Positions 51,420 through 62,373 are shown, counted from the first letter of the stretch. The stretch is DNA of 64,000 nucleotides from Flagellimonas aequoris (GCF_003584165.1 NZ_QXFJ01000010.1:59418-123417); one strand, 5' to 3'. Numbers and translations are program-made. Notes: generated from the letters alone by a model not told the origin.

Positions 51420-54400
51420 ATGAAGACTTGCTTTTTCAGGATTGGCTTGCTTATGCTGGCTAGTACCTTGTTCGTTACCCCGATCTATTCCCAAAGAAAT
51501 AAGAAAAACCAGAGTGCTCCCGAATATCCGGAAGCCTTGTATTCCAGTCTGGAGTACCGATTGATCGGACCCTTCCGTGGTGGCCGTTCCGGTACGGTGG
51601 CCGGAGTGGAGGGCCAACCCAATCTATTCTATTTTGGTGCCACTGGAGGAGGTGTTTGGAGAACCACCGATGGAGGTACCACATGGGAGAATATTTCGGA
51701 TGGATTTTTTGGTGGGAGTATCGGTGCCGTTGAGGTGGCGAAGAGCGACCATAATGTAATTTATGTTGGAGGAGGCGAGCAAACCGTTCGTGGCAACGTA
51801 TCTTCCGGTTATGGTGCCTGGAAAACGGAAGATGCCGGAAAAACGTGGCAATCCATCGGCTTGGAAAATAGCCGACACATCTCTCGGATGAGGATTCACC
51901 CAACCGATTACAATACGGTGTATGCCGCTGTTATGGGCAACCTATACAAACCTACCCAAGATCGTGGGGTGTACAAGACTACCGATGGAGGTAAAACCTG
52001 GAAAAAGGTACTTTATGCCAACGATTTGGCAGGTGCCGTGGATTTGATCTTTGATCCCAATAACCCAAGAATTTTATATGCCTCTACTTGGAGGGTGCAA
52101 CGTACTCCCTACAGTTTAAGTAGTGGTGGGGAAGGTTCGGCGCTTTGGAAAAGTACCGATAGTGGCGAAACCTGGACCGAAATATCCAAAAACGAAGGGT
52201 TCCCAACAGATACTTTGGGGATTATTGGAGTAACCGTTTCTCCCAAAAACAGCAACCGTGTGTGGGCCATGGTCGAGAACAAGGACAAAGGAGGTTTGTA
52301 CCGTTCAGACGATGGCGGTAACAAATGGACACTTGTCAATAGCGATAGAAGTCTAAGACAAAGGGCGTGGTATTACACTAGGGTCTATGCCGATACCCAA
52401 GATGAGAATGTGGTATATGTACTCAATGTAAATTACCATAAAAGTACGGATGGTGGCAAGACATTTCAATCTTCAAATGCCCCGCATGGGGACCACCATG
52501 ATCTTTGGATCGCTCCTGAGGACTCCAAGCGTATGATCATGGCGGACGATGGCGGTGCACAGATCAGCTATGATGGAGGTGAATCATGGAGTACCATGAA
52601 CAACCAACCCACGGCACAATTTTATAGGGTGACTACTGATAATGCTTTCCCTTATAGGATCTATGTAGCCCAGCAGGATAATTCCACTTTGAGGATCAAG
52701 CACAGGAGTGATGGTTTTTCAATTGGTGAAGATGACTGGGAAGAAACCGCTGGAGGGGAGTCCGCCCATATTGCTGTGGATCCTGCCAATGATGATATTG
52801 TTTATGGTGGTAGCTACGATGGCTTTTTGGTGCGTGTTAACCATGCCAAAAATACCGTTAGGGGAGTAAATGTTTGGCCGGATAACCCTATGGGTTATGG
52901 AGCCGAGGGGATGAAGTATCGTTTTCAATGGAACTTCCCCATCATGTTCAGTAAGCATGATCCCAAAAAACTGTATACGTTCTCCAACCATGTCCATATG
53001 ACCACCAATGAAGGGCAGAGTTGGAAATTGTTGAGTGGTGACCTTACCAGAAACGACCCTACAAAATTGGTTTCCAGTGGTGGACCCATCACACAGGATA
53101 ACACCAGTGTAGAATATTACTGTACCATTTTTGCGGCCAATGAAAGTCCTCTAAAAGAAGGATTGCTTTGGGTGGGTAGTGATGATGGTTTGATCCATGT
53201 GACCAAGGATGGTGGCAAGACTTGGGAGAATGTAACCCCATCCATCATGCCCGAATGGAACATGGTCAACAGCATAGAACCTTCCGCTTTTGATGAAGGC
53301 ACTTGCTATGTGGCCGCTACGCGATACAAATTGGGAGATTTTAAACCGTATTTGTACAAAACCACTGATTACGGGAAAACCTGGTCGTTGATCACCAACG
53401 GAATTGAGGATGAGCATTTTACCCGCGTGGTGCGTGAAGATCCAAAACGCAAAGGACTCCTTTATGCGGGAACGGAAACCGGAATGTACATTTCCTTTAA
53501 TGATGGGGCCAAATGGGAGAAATTCCAAATGAACCTGCCCATTGTTCCTATCACGGATTTGACCATTAAAGATGATAACCTGATCGTGGCTACCCAAGGT
53601 AGGAGCCTTTGGATCATTGACGACCTTACCGTGCTTCACCAATTGAATGACGCCAAGAAAACGGCCAGTACCATCTTGTACAAACCACGGGAGAGCTACA
53701 GAACAAAAGGAAATGTGGCCAGAAGACCTTCCAAGACCGAAGGAACCAACCTGGCCAATGGGGTCATTACCCATTTTTACTTGAAGGACGTCGCCGATAA
53801 GGACAGTATTTCCCTTACCTATACCAAAATGAACGGGGATACCTTGGCCACCTACAGTACCTATTCCAAAGAGAAGGATAAAAAATTGGAGGTAAAAAAA
53901 GGAGGGAATACCCACGTTTGGGACACTCGCGGTAAAAGCGCCGAACGTTTGGACGGTATGATTCTTTGGTGGGCCAATCTTAGTGGTCCCAAGGCAGTTC
54001 CAGGAACGTACAAAGTCCATTTGAATGTAAACGGGAAAACCCAAACGGAAGATTTCAAGATTCTTCCAGATCCTAGGGCAGAGGCTTCTGTTGCCGATAT
54101 GCAGAAGCAATACGATTTCATTTCAGAAATAAATGAGACCATTGACCTGGCACACCAATCCATCAAAAAGATAAGGGGCATCAACAAAAAATTGGATGAG
54201 TTCATTGCCAAATACAAAGGCAATGATACCACCAAAGAAGTGGTGGAAAAGGCAAAGGCCATGAAGGAAAAATTCGGAACCATAGAGAAGGAACTATACC
54301 AGACCCAAAACCGAAGTGGGCAAGATCCACTGAACTTCCCCATTCGATTGACCAATAAGTTAGGTCACCTGAACAGTCTGGTTTCCATGGACGATTTCCC

Positions 54401-54554
54401 ACCAACGGAACAGGATATTGCCGTTAAGGAGGAATTGTCGGCGGGCATAAAGGCCCAATTGAGAGATTTTGATAAATTGGTGGATGATGAGGTTGCGGCA
54501 TTTAACGCAGAGTTCAACAAGCTCAATCTGGATTATTTGAGCATAGAAGAATAA
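51420..54554 (+). CDS. Secreted VPS10/BNR-repeat protein, first copy
   Basis: 1044-residue exported protein with a signal peptide ('MKTCFFRIGLLMLASTLFVT') and many BNR/Asp-box-like repeats (W-x-G-T-x-GG patterns: 'GVWRTTDGGTTWENISDGF', 'GVYKTTDGGKTWKKV', 'GLYRSDDGGNKWTLVNSD'). The conserved opening is '[17 protein letters not shown]'. The last 200 residues are helical. Proteins of this kind (sortilin-like, WD40/YVTN/BNR) are common and poorly understood in Bacteroidota; binding or cleavage of glycans or peptides is possible. A terminator follows. Confidence 0.87.
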   Translation: MKTCFFRIGLLMLASTLFVTPIYSQRNKKNQSAPEYPEALYSSLEYRLIGPFRGGRSGTVAGVEGQPNLFYFGATGGGVWRTTDGGTTWENISDGFFGGSIGAVEVAKSDHNVIYVGGGEQTVRGNVSSGYGAWKTEDAGKTWQSIGLENSRHISRMRIHPTDYNTVYAAVMGNLYKPTQDRGVYKTTDGGKTWKKVLYANDLAGAVDLIFDPNNPRILYASTWRVQRTPYSLSSGGEGSALWKSTDSGETWTEISKNEGFPTDTLGIIGVTVSPKNSNRVWAMVENKDKGGLYRSDDGGNKWTLVNSDRSLRQRAWYYTRVYADTQDENVVYVLNVNYHKSTDGGKTFQSSNAPHGDHHDLWIAPEDSKRMIMADDGGAQISYDGGESWSTMNNQPTAQFYRVTTDNAFPYRIYVAQQDNSTLRIKHRSDGFSIGEDDWEETAGGESAHIAVDPANDDIVYGGSYDGFLVRVNHAKNTVRGVNVWPDNPMGYGAEGMKYRFQWNFPIMFSKHDPKKLYTFSNHVHMTTNEGQSWKLLSGDLTRNDPTKLVSSGGPITQDNTSVEYYCTIFAANESPLKEGLLWVGSDDGLIHVTKDGGKTWENVTPSIMPEWNMVNSIEPSAFDEGTCYVAATRYKLGDFKPYLYKTTDYGKTWSLITNGIEDEHFTRVVREDPKRKGLLYAGTETGMYISFNDGAKWEKFQMNLPIVPITDLTIKDDNLIVATQGRSLWIIDDLTVLHQLNDAKKTASTILYKPRESYRTKGNVARRPSKTEGTNLANGVITHFYLKDVADKDSISLTYTKMNGDTLATYSTYSKEKDKKLEVKKGGNTHVWDTRGKSAERLDGMILWWANLSGPKAVPGTYKVHLNVNGKTQTEDFKILPDPRAEASVADMQKQYDFISEINETIDLAHQSIKKIRGINKKLDEFIAKYKGNDTTKEVVEKAKAMKEKFGTIEKELYQTQNRSGQDPLNFPIRLTNKLGHLNSLVSMDDFPPTEQDIAVKEELSAGIKAQLRDFDKLVDDEVAAFNAEFNKLNLDYLSIEE

Positions 54555-54562
54555 ACATCAAA

Positions 54563-54596
54563 GCCCCTTGCCGTCCGGTAAGGGGTTTATTTTTTA
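54563..54596 (+). terminator. Terminator between the two BNR genes
   Basis: CCCCTTGCC (54564-54572) pairs with GGTAAGGGG (54577-54585) with a G-T wobble across GTCC, followed by TTTATTTTTT. It lies nine bases after the stop. Confidence 0.8.
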
Positions 54597-54617
54597 GAAC
54601 ACAAACGAATCAGAAGG

Positions 54618-57600
54618 ATGAAAAAGTCAATGTTGATTTTGGGGCTGTTGTCCTGTACAATGGCTATGGCCCAGACCGCCAATGAGTATTTCGAGACCAT
54701 GAAATTCAGGAACATTGGACCGTTCCGCGGAGGGCGTTCCGTAACGGCCAGCGGTGTAATCGGTGATCCGCTTACGTATTACATGGGCACCACGGGGGGC
54801 GGACTTTGGAAGACCACCAATGCGGGAGGCAAATGGGATAATATTTCGGACGGTTTTTTTGAAATGGGTTCCGTTGGGGCCGTGTCTGTTTCGGAATCCA
54901 ACCCAAATATTGTGTATTGCGGTATGGGGGAACATGCTCCTCGTGGGGTCATGACCTCTTATGGCGATGGGGTGTATCGATCCAATGATGCGGGCAAGAC
55001 CTGGATCAAATTGGGATTGGAACAGACACAACATATTTCGCGGATCATCATTCATCCTACAAACCCTGAGATTGTGTATGTGGCCGCGCAAGGAGCTTTA
55101 TTTGCCCCGAACAAGGAAAGAGGCGTTTACCGTTCCATGGATGGGGGTAAGACTTGGGAGAACGTTCTATTTGTGAATGAAAGCACTGGTGCCGCGGAAC
55201 TTTCCATGGATGCCAATAATCCGTTGGTGCTGTATGCAGCCATGTGGGAACATCAACGCAAACCCAATTACGTCATGAGTGGTGGGCCAGGCAGTGGACT
55301 CTATAAAAGTACCGATGGAGGAAATACTTGGAAAGAGTTGACAGAAGGTCTTCCCAAAGAAAAGGGAAAGATGGGTATTGCGGTAAGTCCGGCCAATTCG
55401 GATAAGGTGTATGCCATCATCGAGAGCGACTCCAACCAGGATAAAGGAGGTCTGTTCGTTTCCAATGATGCGGGCAAAAGCTGGAGCATGGTCAGTGGTG
55501 ACAACCGCTTGGTGCAACGTGCTTGGTACTATATTGAAGTGTTTGCAGATCCCAATGATGAGGATACCGTTTATGTGCTCAGTGCAGAAATATTCCGTTC
55601 GGAAGATGGCGGGAAAACATGGGAATCCATTTCCGTGCCTCACGGGGATACCCACAACCTGTGGATCAATCCCAATAATTCAAACAATATGGTGATGGCG
55701 GACGATGGAGGGGCCACCATTACGTATGATTATGGAAAAAACTGGACCCTGCCCTATAATATGCCTACGGCACAGTTCTATCGCATCAACACAGACAATC
55801 TTTTTCCCTACAATATTTATGGCGGGCAACAGGACAATACTTCAGTGAAAATAGCAAGTCTTTCCGTAGGCAGATGGAGCATCGGCCAAGAAGATTGGCA
55901 TTATGCGGCAGGTGGAGAAAGTGCCTTTTTGGCGTTTGACCCGGATCATCCAAGATATGTGATGGGAGGCAGTTATTTGGGAACCATTGAGTTGCTGGAT
56001 ATGGAATCCAAAATGGCCACCGATGTGATGGCGGCCCCTATTCAATATTTGGGGAGAGAGGCCAGGGACATGAAGTACCTTTTTAACTGGAACGCTCCCA
56101 TTATTTGGTCCCAACACGAACCGGGCACTTTTTACCATGGGGCGCAATTGGTGTTGCGTACCCGTGATAATGGATTTACTTGGGAGGAAATATCCCCTGA
56201 TCTGACCCGAAACCAAGATGATAAACAAGGCAACGGTGGAGGCCCTTATACCAACGAAGCCGTTGGGGCCGAAAACTATGGCACCTTGGCTTATATCATC
56301 GAATCACCTCATGAGAAAGGAGTGTTGTACACGGGAAGTGATGATGGATTGGTATACGTCACCACAAATGGTGGGGAGACCTGGGAGAACATCACCCCAA
56401 AGGGGTTAAAGGAATGTTTGGTGAACGCCATTGAAGTATCTCCCCATGACCCGGCCACGGTATATATTGCGACCACCCGGTACAAATTCAACGATTATAC
56501 CCCTGCACTGTACAAGAGCACGGATTATGGCAAAACATGGACGAACATCAGTAACGGTATTCCTTATGGAGCTTTTACTAGAGTAGTTAGGGAAGACCAG
56601 GAACAAAAGGGACTCTTGTATGCGGGGACCGAAAAGGGACTTTATGTTTCTTGGAACGATGGGAAAAGTTGGGAGCCCTTGCAATTGAATTTGCCCAAGA
56701 CCCCGATCACTGATTTAAAAGTGCACGAAGGGGACCTCATCGTGGCAACCTCAGGAAGGTCCTTTTGGATTTTGGATAACATCGCTACGCTATCCCAATA
56801 CAATGGAGATTCCGCATCACTGAAACTGTTTAAGCCAGAGGACACCGTTCATGGTTTTTGGGGAAGCCCACTCAACAGTAGTTCCAAAAAGGCGGAGGGG
56901 ACCAATCCTTACGAAGGGGTAAACCCCGCCAATGGCATGGTCATCTATTACAACTTGCCCAAGTCCATGGATAGCACCGAGATCACCATGGAAATCAAGA
57001 ACGGTCAAGGTAAGGTGGTCCGTACGTTCAGCTCTAAAAAGGATGAAAGTTATATCCCCCATAACGGTGGAGGCGCACCTCCTGCCCCTGTCTTGGGAAC
57101 GGATAAGGGCCTTAACCGATTTGTTTGGGATTTAAAGACCCCTATTCTGCCCGGGATTCCCAATGTTTATATTGAAGCCAATTTTACAGGACACAAAGTA
57201 CCACCGGGGAATTACACCATCAGTTTAAAAGCGGATGGACAAACGGTCAGCACCCAGGGGATGATTGTACCCACACCCAATACCGATATGACCCAGGAAC
57301 GGTTTGAGGAACAGGACCGGTTTATGAATGAGCTTGAGGCCAATCTCACGGATATGCACAACAAGTTGAACGCGTTGTTCAAGGTGCAGGGCCAATTAAA
57401 GGATTTGCTGAAGGATTTGGATAACGAAGACCTCAAAAAAGAAGGGCAATCGCTTCTGGATAAATTGAAAGCTTGGGACGAGGATATGGTACAGCGAAAA
57501 TCGCAGGCGTATGACGATGTGGAGAATTTCCCGAACAAGTTTACGGCCGAGTACTTATTTTTGATGAACCAGAGCAATAGTTCCTTACCTAGGGTGAACC

Positions 57601-57740
57601 AATCTTCCAAGGATCGAAGAAAGGAATTGGACACCCAGTGGGTAGGATTGAAACAAAGAGCGGAGACCTTGATGAAGACCGACATCCCCAATTTCAATAA
57701 AAAGCTTTGGGAAAATGGGGTGGGCGCCATCAGAATGTAA
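54618..57740 (+). CDS. Secreted VPS10/BNR-repeat protein, second copy
   Basis: 1040 residues, paralog of the preceding gene. Signal peptide '[20 protein letters not shown]'. It shares the order of motifs: '[20 protein letters not shown]', '[19 protein letters not shown]', '[19 protein letters not shown]', '[15 protein letters not shown]', '[14 protein letters not shown]', and a helical C-terminus. Its gene follows that of the first copy by 63 bases and contains its own start. The pair is a tandem duplication with clear divergence, so it is old. The substrate is unknown. Confidence 0.87.
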   Translation: MKKSMLILGLLSCTMAMAQTANEYFETMKFRNIGPFRGGRSVTASGVIGDPLTYYMGTTGGGLWKTTNAGGKWDNISDGFFEMGSVGAVSVSESNPNIVYCGMGEHAPRGVMTSYGDGVYRSNDAGKTWIKLGLEQTQHISRIIIHPTNPEIVYVAAQGALFAPNKERGVYRSMDGGKTWENVLFVNESTGAAELSMDANNPLVLYAAMWEHQRKPNYVMSGGPGSGLYKSTDGGNTWKELTEGLPKEKGKMGIAVSPANSDKVYAIIESDSNQDKGGLFVSNDAGKSWSMVSGDNRLVQRAWYYIEVFADPNDEDTVYVLSAEIFRSEDGGKTWESISVPHGDTHNLWINPNNSNNMVMADDGGATITYDYGKNWTLPYNMPTAQFYRINTDNLFPYNIYGGQQDNTSVKIASLSVGRWSIGQEDWHYAAGGESAFLAFDPDHPRYVMGGSYLGTIELLDMESKMATDVMAAPIQYLGREARDMKYLFNWNAPIIWSQHEPGTFYHGAQLVLRTRDNGFTWEEISPDLTRNQDDKQGNGGGPYTNEAVGAENYGTLAYIIESPHEKGVLYTGSDDGLVYVTTNGGETWENITPKGLKECLVNAIEVSPHDPATVYIATTRYKFNDYTPALYKSTDYGKTWTNISNGIPYGAFTRVVREDQEQKGLLYAGTEKGLYVSWNDGKSWEPLQLNLPKTPITDLKVHEGDLIVATSGRSFWILDNIATLSQYNGDSASLKLFKPEDTVHGFWGSPLNSSSKKAEGTNPYEGVNPANGMVIYYNLPKSMDSTEITMEIKNGQGKVVRTFSSKKDESYIPHNGGGAPPAPVLGTDKGLNRFVWDLKTPILPGIPNVYIEANFTGHKVPPGNYTISLKADGQTVSTQGMIVPTPNTDMTQERFEEQDRFMNELEANLTDMHNKLNALFKVQGQLKDLLKDLDNEDLKKEGQSLLDKLKAWDEDMVQRKSQAYDDVENFPNKFTAEYLFLMNQSNSSLPRVNQSSKDRRKELDTQWVGLKQRAETLMKTDIPNFNKKLWENGVGAIRM

Positions 57741-57753
57741 AATATAGAAGACC

Positions 57754-58299
57754 GTGTTGTACAATTACATAAAATCGTTGCACCTCATATTTGTAGTGAC
57801 CTGGTTTGCCGGGTTGTTCTACATCCCCAGATTGTTTATTTACCATATTGAGGCATGGCAGAAACCGTCACCCGATAAGGAAATCCTTTCGGAACAATTA
57901 AAATTGATGACCAAACGACTGTGGTACATCATCACATGGCCTTCTGCTATTTTGTGCACCCTTTTCGCTATCTGGCTGTTGATTTTGATGCCAGGGTGGC
58001 TCCAACAACCGTGGATGCACGTAAAATTGGCCTTTGTGGTGTTGCTTTTTGTGTACCATTTCAAGTGTCATCAGATATTTAAACAGATGCAACGGGACGA
58101 TATCCGGTACACTTCCAACTTTATGCGGATATGGAACGAGGTGGCCACCATCATCCTATTTGCCGTAGTGTTCTTGGTGATTTTGAAAAGTGCCTTCAAT
58201 TGGATCTACGGCATTGTGGGCATGTTCGTCTTGGCCATCCTTTTAATGTTGGGCATAAAAATGTACAAACGCTATCGGGAGAAAAACCCAGATGCTTGA
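57754..58299 (+). CDS. hemJ: Protoporphyrinogen IX oxidase HemJ
   Basis: 181-residue membrane protein of the HemJ (UPF0093) family, which oxidises protoporphyrinogen IX to protoporphyrin IX in bacteria lacking HemG/HemY. Four hydrophobic segments; the conserved His lies in 'IKSLHLIFVVTWFAGLFYIP', with 'PWMHVKLAFVVLLFVYHFKC' further on. The start is GTG at 57754 (a TTG follows directly). It completes the late heme path together with hemF and hemH in this window, though 26 kb from the operon. It lies 13 bases after the BNR gene. Confidence 0.93.
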   Translation: MLYNYIKSLHLIFVVTWFAGLFYIPRLFIYHIEAWQKPSPDKEILSEQLKLMTKRLWYIITWPSAILCTLFAIWLLILMPGWLQQPWMHVKLAFVVLLFVYHFKCHQIFKQMQRDDIRYTSNFMRIWNEVATIILFAVVFLVILKSAFNWIYGIVGMFVLAILLMLGIKMYKRYREKNPDA

Positions 58300-58304
58300 T
58301 AAGT

Positions 58305-58411
58305 ACAAGTACACGTTTCAAGTTCAATTACAGTTTGAATTTTTAGCCAGACAATGTCTTGAACTTACTTTTTCACTTTAGCTTGTTTTTGAACTTGAAC
58401 TTGTAACTTGT
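58305..58411. repeat. Imperfect 23-nt inverted repeat between hemJ and kinase gene
   Basis: ACAAGTacacgtttCAAGTTCAA (58305-58327) and TTGAACTTGAACTTGTAACTTGT (58389-58411 in parts) are inverted copies with about six mismatches, separated by 61 bases. They may form a large stem ahead of the TTG-started kinase. Confidence 0.45.
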
Positions 58412-58460
58412 CTTTTGTTGACTCGATAATTGATTACATTTATCATCAAATCAGGCAGTA

Positions 58461-59918
58461 TTGTTCACTAAATTATCCCTACGATCCCGTATTTTCTTTG
58501 GTATGATCACCTTAGTGGTCATTGCCTCTGTGCTGATCGCGGGGATAACCATCTATCAATATAAAGAGCAGGGCAAGGATTATCATGACGATAGGTTGCA
58601 GCGGAAGGAGGAACAGATCCTCAAGAGCATATCCTATGTGTTGAAGGAAACCACATATCCCGTGAACACGGAGAATCTAGGGCTCATCTTTAGGGACGAG
58701 ATCTACAAGATCGCGAATGTGGAGAACGTTAACTTCAACATATACGACCTTGAAGGTAACCTGATCAAAAGTTCACGACCCAGTTTTGAGGCAGACTCCA
58801 TAGCCAATTGCTTAAATTCCAATGTTTTGAATTACCTGAGAGACACTGGGGAATCGAGGTTTGTGGAGGAGAAACGCGCCGCAGGGGATAACTATCAGTC
58901 GACGTACACCTACATCAACGACCTCAAATTTAAGCCCATCGGTATTTTGAACCTGCCTTATTTTGAGGACAACACCTTCAACAATAAGGAGCTCAAGGAA
59001 TTTCTTTTCCGATTGGGGATGGTCTATCTTTTAATGCTGATCCTTGCAATCGTATTGGCCTATTTCATTTCAAAATATATCACCAGATCACTACAGACCA
59101 TATCCGATAAGATCAACAGGACCAACCTTACCCGCCAAAATGAGAAAATCTATTTGGCCAATCCTGGCGAGGAAATAGCAAAACTGGTGGATTCGTACAA
59201 CCGCATGATCGATGAGTTGGAGGAAAGTGCCGTAAAATTGGCCCGAAGCGAAAGGGAACAGGCATGGCGGGAAATGGCCAAACAGGTCGCCCATGAAATC
59301 AAGAATCCATTGACACCGCTGCGGCTGACCGTGCAAAGTTTTGAACGGAAATTCGACCCCAATGATCCCGACATCCAAAAGAAGGTGAACGAATTTTCCA
59401 AGACGTTGATCCAGCAAATCGATACCATGAGCAATATTGCCACCGCGTTTTCGAGTTTTGCCGACATGCCCGCACAGCAGAACGAGACGTTGAATGTGGT
59501 GAAAGTGGTAAAACTGGCCTTGGAGATTTTTACTGAGGACTATATCCATTTCATCGCGGATGAGGAAGAGATCATAGCCAAGTTGGACCGCACCCAGCTG
59601 ATCCGGGTCATTACCAATTTGGTGAAAAATGCCATACAGGCCGTTCCCGATGTGGAGTCGCCAAGAATCTTGGTCACGGTGGCCTCCGAAGGCTCCCATG
59701 TGAAAATTTCCGTTGCGGACAATGGGGTGGGCATCTTGGACGAGAACCGGGAAAAGGTTTTCGAGCCCAAATTCACCACAAAATCCAGTGGTACGGGACT
59801 CGGATTGGGAATGGTCAAAAACATAGTGGAAAACTATGGGGGAACCATTAACTTTACTTCAAAGATTGGAAAGGGAACGGTGTTCACTATCCGATTTCCC
59901 AAGGAACAAAAAAGATAA
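58461..59918 (+). CDS. NtrY-like membrane sensor histidine kinase
   Basis: 485-residue inner-membrane kinase. Two membrane helices lie at about 10-32 and 190-215 with a periplasmic sensor domain between. A HAMP segment (about 215-265, 'DKINRTNLTRQNEKIYLAN') follows, then the H-box with His278 ('AKQVAHEIKNPLTPLRLTVQ'), N box 'VITNLVKNAIQAV', 'ADNGVGILDE', 'FEPKFTTKSSGTG' and 'LGLGMVKNIVENYGG'. The start is probably TTG at 58461. No response regulator lies next to it, so its partner is elsewhere. Confidence 0.9.
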   Translation: MFTKLSLRSRIFFGMITLVVIASVLIAGITIYQYKEQGKDYHDDRLQRKEEQILKSISYVLKETTYPVNTENLGLIFRDEIYKIANVENVNFNIYDLEGNLIKSSRPSFEADSIANCLNSNVLNYLRDTGESRFVEEKRAAGDNYQSTYTYINDLKFKPIGILNLPYFEDNTFNNKELKEFLFRLGMVYLLMLILAIVLAYFISKYITRSLQTISDKINRTNLTRQNEKIYLANPGEEIAKLVDSYNRMIDELEESAVKLARSEREQAWREMAKQVAHEIKNPLTPLRLTVQSFERKFDPNDPDIQKKVNEFSKTLIQQIDTMSNIATAFSSFADMPAQQNETLNVVKVVKLALEIFTEDYIHFIADEEEIIAKLDRTQLIRVITNLVKNAIQAVPDVESPRILVTVASEGSHVKISVADNGVGILDENREKVFEPKFTTKSSGTGLGLGMVKNIVENYGGTINFTSKIGKGTVFTIRFPKEQKR

Positions 59919-59962
59919 TATGTAATCGGAAAGACCTTCCGACCTCCATCAAAAAAGTGCAT

Positions 59963-60745
59963 ATGAACTACGAGAACATTTACATCGAGGAAGAAAAGCA
60001 ATGGGCCACCATTACCATCAATAGGCCCACCAAACTGAATGCCCTGAACAAAAGGACGATTGAGGAGCTTCACGTGGCCTTCAAGGAATTGAACGAGGAC
60101 CCCGAGATCAAGGTGATCATCATTACGGGTACCGGGGAAAAAGCATTTGTTGCCGGTGCGGATATTTCAGAGTTTTCCCATTTTTCGGTGAAGGAAGGCA
60201 GACAATTGTCGGCCATGGGGCAAAAAAACCTGTTCAATTTGATCGAGACGCTATCAACCCCGGTGATTGCCGCCATTAACGGATTTGCATTGGGTGGTGG
60301 ATTGGAACTGGCCCTGGCGTGCCATTTTAGGGTGGCGAGTAGTAATGCCAGAATGGGGCTTCCGGAAGTGTCCCTCGGTGTAATTCCAGGTTATGGGGGT
60401 ACACAACGTTTGCCACAGCTCATCGGTAAGGGCAGGGCCATGGAATTGATCATGACGGCCAGTATGATCGATGCGGACAAAGCTTTCGCCTATGGACTGG
60501 TAAACCATGTGGTTTCACCTGAGGAATTATTACCACTTTGCGAGAAATTGGCGAGCAGGATATCGAATAATTCCACTGTGGCCATAAAACATGCAATAAA
60601 AGCGGTAAATGCTGGTTTTAAGTATGACGCCGATGGCTATGCCGTGGAAATAGATGCCTTTGGCCATTGCTTTGGTACGGACGACTTTAAAGAAGGCACA
60701 TCTGCCTTTTTGGAAAAGCGCAAAGCAGATTTCCCCGGATCATGA
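59963..60745 (+). CDS. Enoyl-CoA hydratase/isomerase family protein
   Basis: 260-residue crotonase-fold enzyme that likely hydrates trans-2-enoyl-CoA in fatty-acid or butyrate-type degradation. Oxyanion-hole segments are 'FVAGADISEFSHF' and 'ALGGGLELALACHF', and the catalytic glutamates lie in 'GLPEVSLGVIPGYGGTQRLP' and near 'GFALGGGLE'. The ATG at 59963 is preferred to a GTG two codons before. It lies 44 bases after the kinase gene. Confidence 0.93.
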   Translation: MNYENIYIEEEKQWATITINRPTKLNALNKRTIEELHVAFKELNEDPEIKVIIITGTGEKAFVAGADISEFSHFSVKEGRQLSAMGQKNLFNLIETLSTPVIAAINGFALGGGLELALACHFRVASSNARMGLPEVSLGVIPGYGGTQRLPQLIGKGRAMELIMTASMIDADKAFAYGLVNHVVSPEELLPLCEKLASRISNNSTVAIKHAIKAVNAGFKYDADGYAVEIDAFGHCFGTDDFKEGTSAFLEKRKADFPGS

Positions 60746-60770
60746 CCGTTGGCCTTAACCAAGCCAGACC

Positions 60771-62324
60771 ATGATTAAAAAACAGATTCTTCTACTTTGC
60801 CTAATGTTTGCGGGGATAATGGCATCTGCCCAAAAAATGCCCGTGAGCTACGATTTTGGCGAAAAATACAATGACAGGTACCGCTATTCCAACCTTATGA
60901 CCATTGATGAAGATGGTACAGGAGGCTACATATTGGTAAGGGCCTACTACCAAGGATTGATCCTTAGGCCCAAAGGCTATCTCATTGAACATTACAACAG
61001 CGACCTTGAGCTGGTTTCGGAATACAACTACAAGCTCAAAGGACTCGATTTTGTGAATGGATTCCTCAAGAATGGACAGTTGAACCTGTTGTTCCTCAAT
61101 TACAATTATGATAAGGGAGAATATGAGTATTGGGTGCACAGAAGTCCAATCTTCGAATTCAATTTTAGGACGGAGAAGCTGCTTTCCATTGCTTCGGAAG
61201 AAGTGAACGATCCCGTGGGAAAAAACTACTATAATCGAAATTTCTCCAATGGGTTTACCACAGCGATCTTGTTCAATGAGGATAAAACAGGATTCATCAT
61301 CAGTACCCACCATAAAAAGGGAAAGGATGAAAAGCACATCATCCATCTGTTTGACACTACCTTGAAAAAGCGTTTTGAATATGATTTTTCTGATGAAATC
61401 GAAGAAAAGAACTATGCTTTTGAGAATGTTGCTTTCTCCCAAGACTTGCAGACCGCTTACATTGTTGGAAAGGCCTATTTCAAGAAGAAGCGTTTTCAGG
61501 TAGATGAACGCAAGTTCCAATATGAACTGATCAAGATCACCCAAAATAGCAACCAGACCCAGTCCTTTGTGGATCCTGGTAAATACCCAGAGGCGTTGTA
61601 TCCTATCCTCCTGAAAAACAGACTGGTCTGTGTGGGATTCTATGCGGATAGAAAGGACAACAGGTACAACGGTATTGCTTATTTTGATTTGGACCCCAAT
61701 ACCTTGGACATCCGTTCGCAGCGCTACAATCCTTTTTCCCAACAGTTCATGGACGATAAATTTGGTCGGGAAGAGGACAAGGACATCAAAAATTTGGTGT
61801 TCAAAGGAGTGGAGGTCACCCCAAGCGAGGAAATTTTCTTCAACGCCGAAGAGTACTTTGTGAGTACCGGCCTTGAGGTCACCGGAGCGGGACAACGTGT
61901 AAAAATTGAGCGTTACCACTACAACGACATTGTTAGTGTGAAGCTTGCACCGAACGGTAACATGGAGTGGGCAAGGAACATCAATAAAACAGAGGTTACC
62001 CAAGGCGATGGGGCCTATGCCTCGTATAGTTCTTATTGCAAGGACGGAAAAACGTACTTCTTCATCTGTACGGCAGCCGAAAACCCACAGTTGATCAATA
62101 ATGAAAGGTTGATCTTTAAGCAGGGATTCAGCCGAAACCGGAATGTATTCATGATCTCATTGGATGAAAACGGCGTTATGGATTATGAAAAGATCATTGA
62201 CCAACAAGAGGCCCGATTGCCTTTTATGGTTTCCATGCCGTTAAAGGATGAAGCGGCGGATAAGATGCTTTTCTATGCCAAACGGGGAGGCAAAAAGCAG
62301 TTGGTAAAAGTAGATTTTAAATAA
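60771..62324 (+). CDS. Uncharacterised secreted protein
   Basis: 517 residues, function not recognised. Signal peptide 'MIKKQILLLCLMFAGIMASAQ'. The body is rich in aromatic residues and alternating strands ('YRYSNLMTIDEDGTGGYILV', 'LVCVGFYADRKDNRYNGIAY'), suggesting a propeller or other beta-rich fold. No enzymatic motif is clear. A long antisense frame inside it is a shadow. It ends with a strong terminator. Confidence 0.8.
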   Translation: MIKKQILLLCLMFAGIMASAQKMPVSYDFGEKYNDRYRYSNLMTIDEDGTGGYILVRAYYQGLILRPKGYLIEHYNSDLELVSEYNYKLKGLDFVNGFLKNGQLNLLFLNYNYDKGEYEYWVHRSPIFEFNFRTEKLLSIASEEVNDPVGKNYYNRNFSNGFTTAILFNEDKTGFIISTHHKKGKDEKHIIHLFDTTLKKRFEYDFSDEIEEKNYAFENVAFSQDLQTAYIVGKAYFKKKRFQVDERKFQYELIKITQNSNQTQSFVDPGKYPEALYPILLKNRLVCVGFYADRKDNRYNGIAYFDLDPNTLDIRSQRYNPFSQQFMDDKFGREEDKDIKNLVFKGVEVTPSEEIFFNAEEYFVSTGLEVTGAGQRVKIERYHYNDIVSVKLAPNGNMEWARNINKTEVTQGDGAYASYSSYCKDGKTYFFICTAAENPQLINNERLIFKQGFSRNRNVFMISLDENGVMDYEKIIDQQEARLPFMVSMPLKDEAADKMLFYAKRGGKKQLVKVDFK

Positions 62325-62345
62325 AAGACCACAAAACGTAGAAAA

Positions 62346-62373
62346 AGGGCTTCCTTCGGGAAGCCCTTTTTTA
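62346..62373 (+). terminator. Rho-independent terminator with UUCG loop
   Basis: GGGCTTCC (62347-62354) pairs with GGAAGCCC (62359-62366) across TTCG, followed by TTTTTT. It lies 22 bases after the stop of the preceding gene. Confidence 0.9.

Noticed and set aside
53151..54110. A 319-codon minus-strand frame inside the first BNR gene
   Set aside because: Antisense shadow of a repeat-rich, G-rich coding sequence; the peptide is of low complexity.
51420..57740. Repeated GATGG/GGAGG patterns as possible DNA repeats or CRISPR
   Set aside because: They are Asp-box protein repeats coding for DGG; spacing and sequence vary and there are no fixed spacers.
60801..62003. A 400-codon open frame on the minus strand
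   Set aside because: It lies wholly opposite a gene with a clear signal peptide and good codon use; its peptide has no recognisable family pattern.
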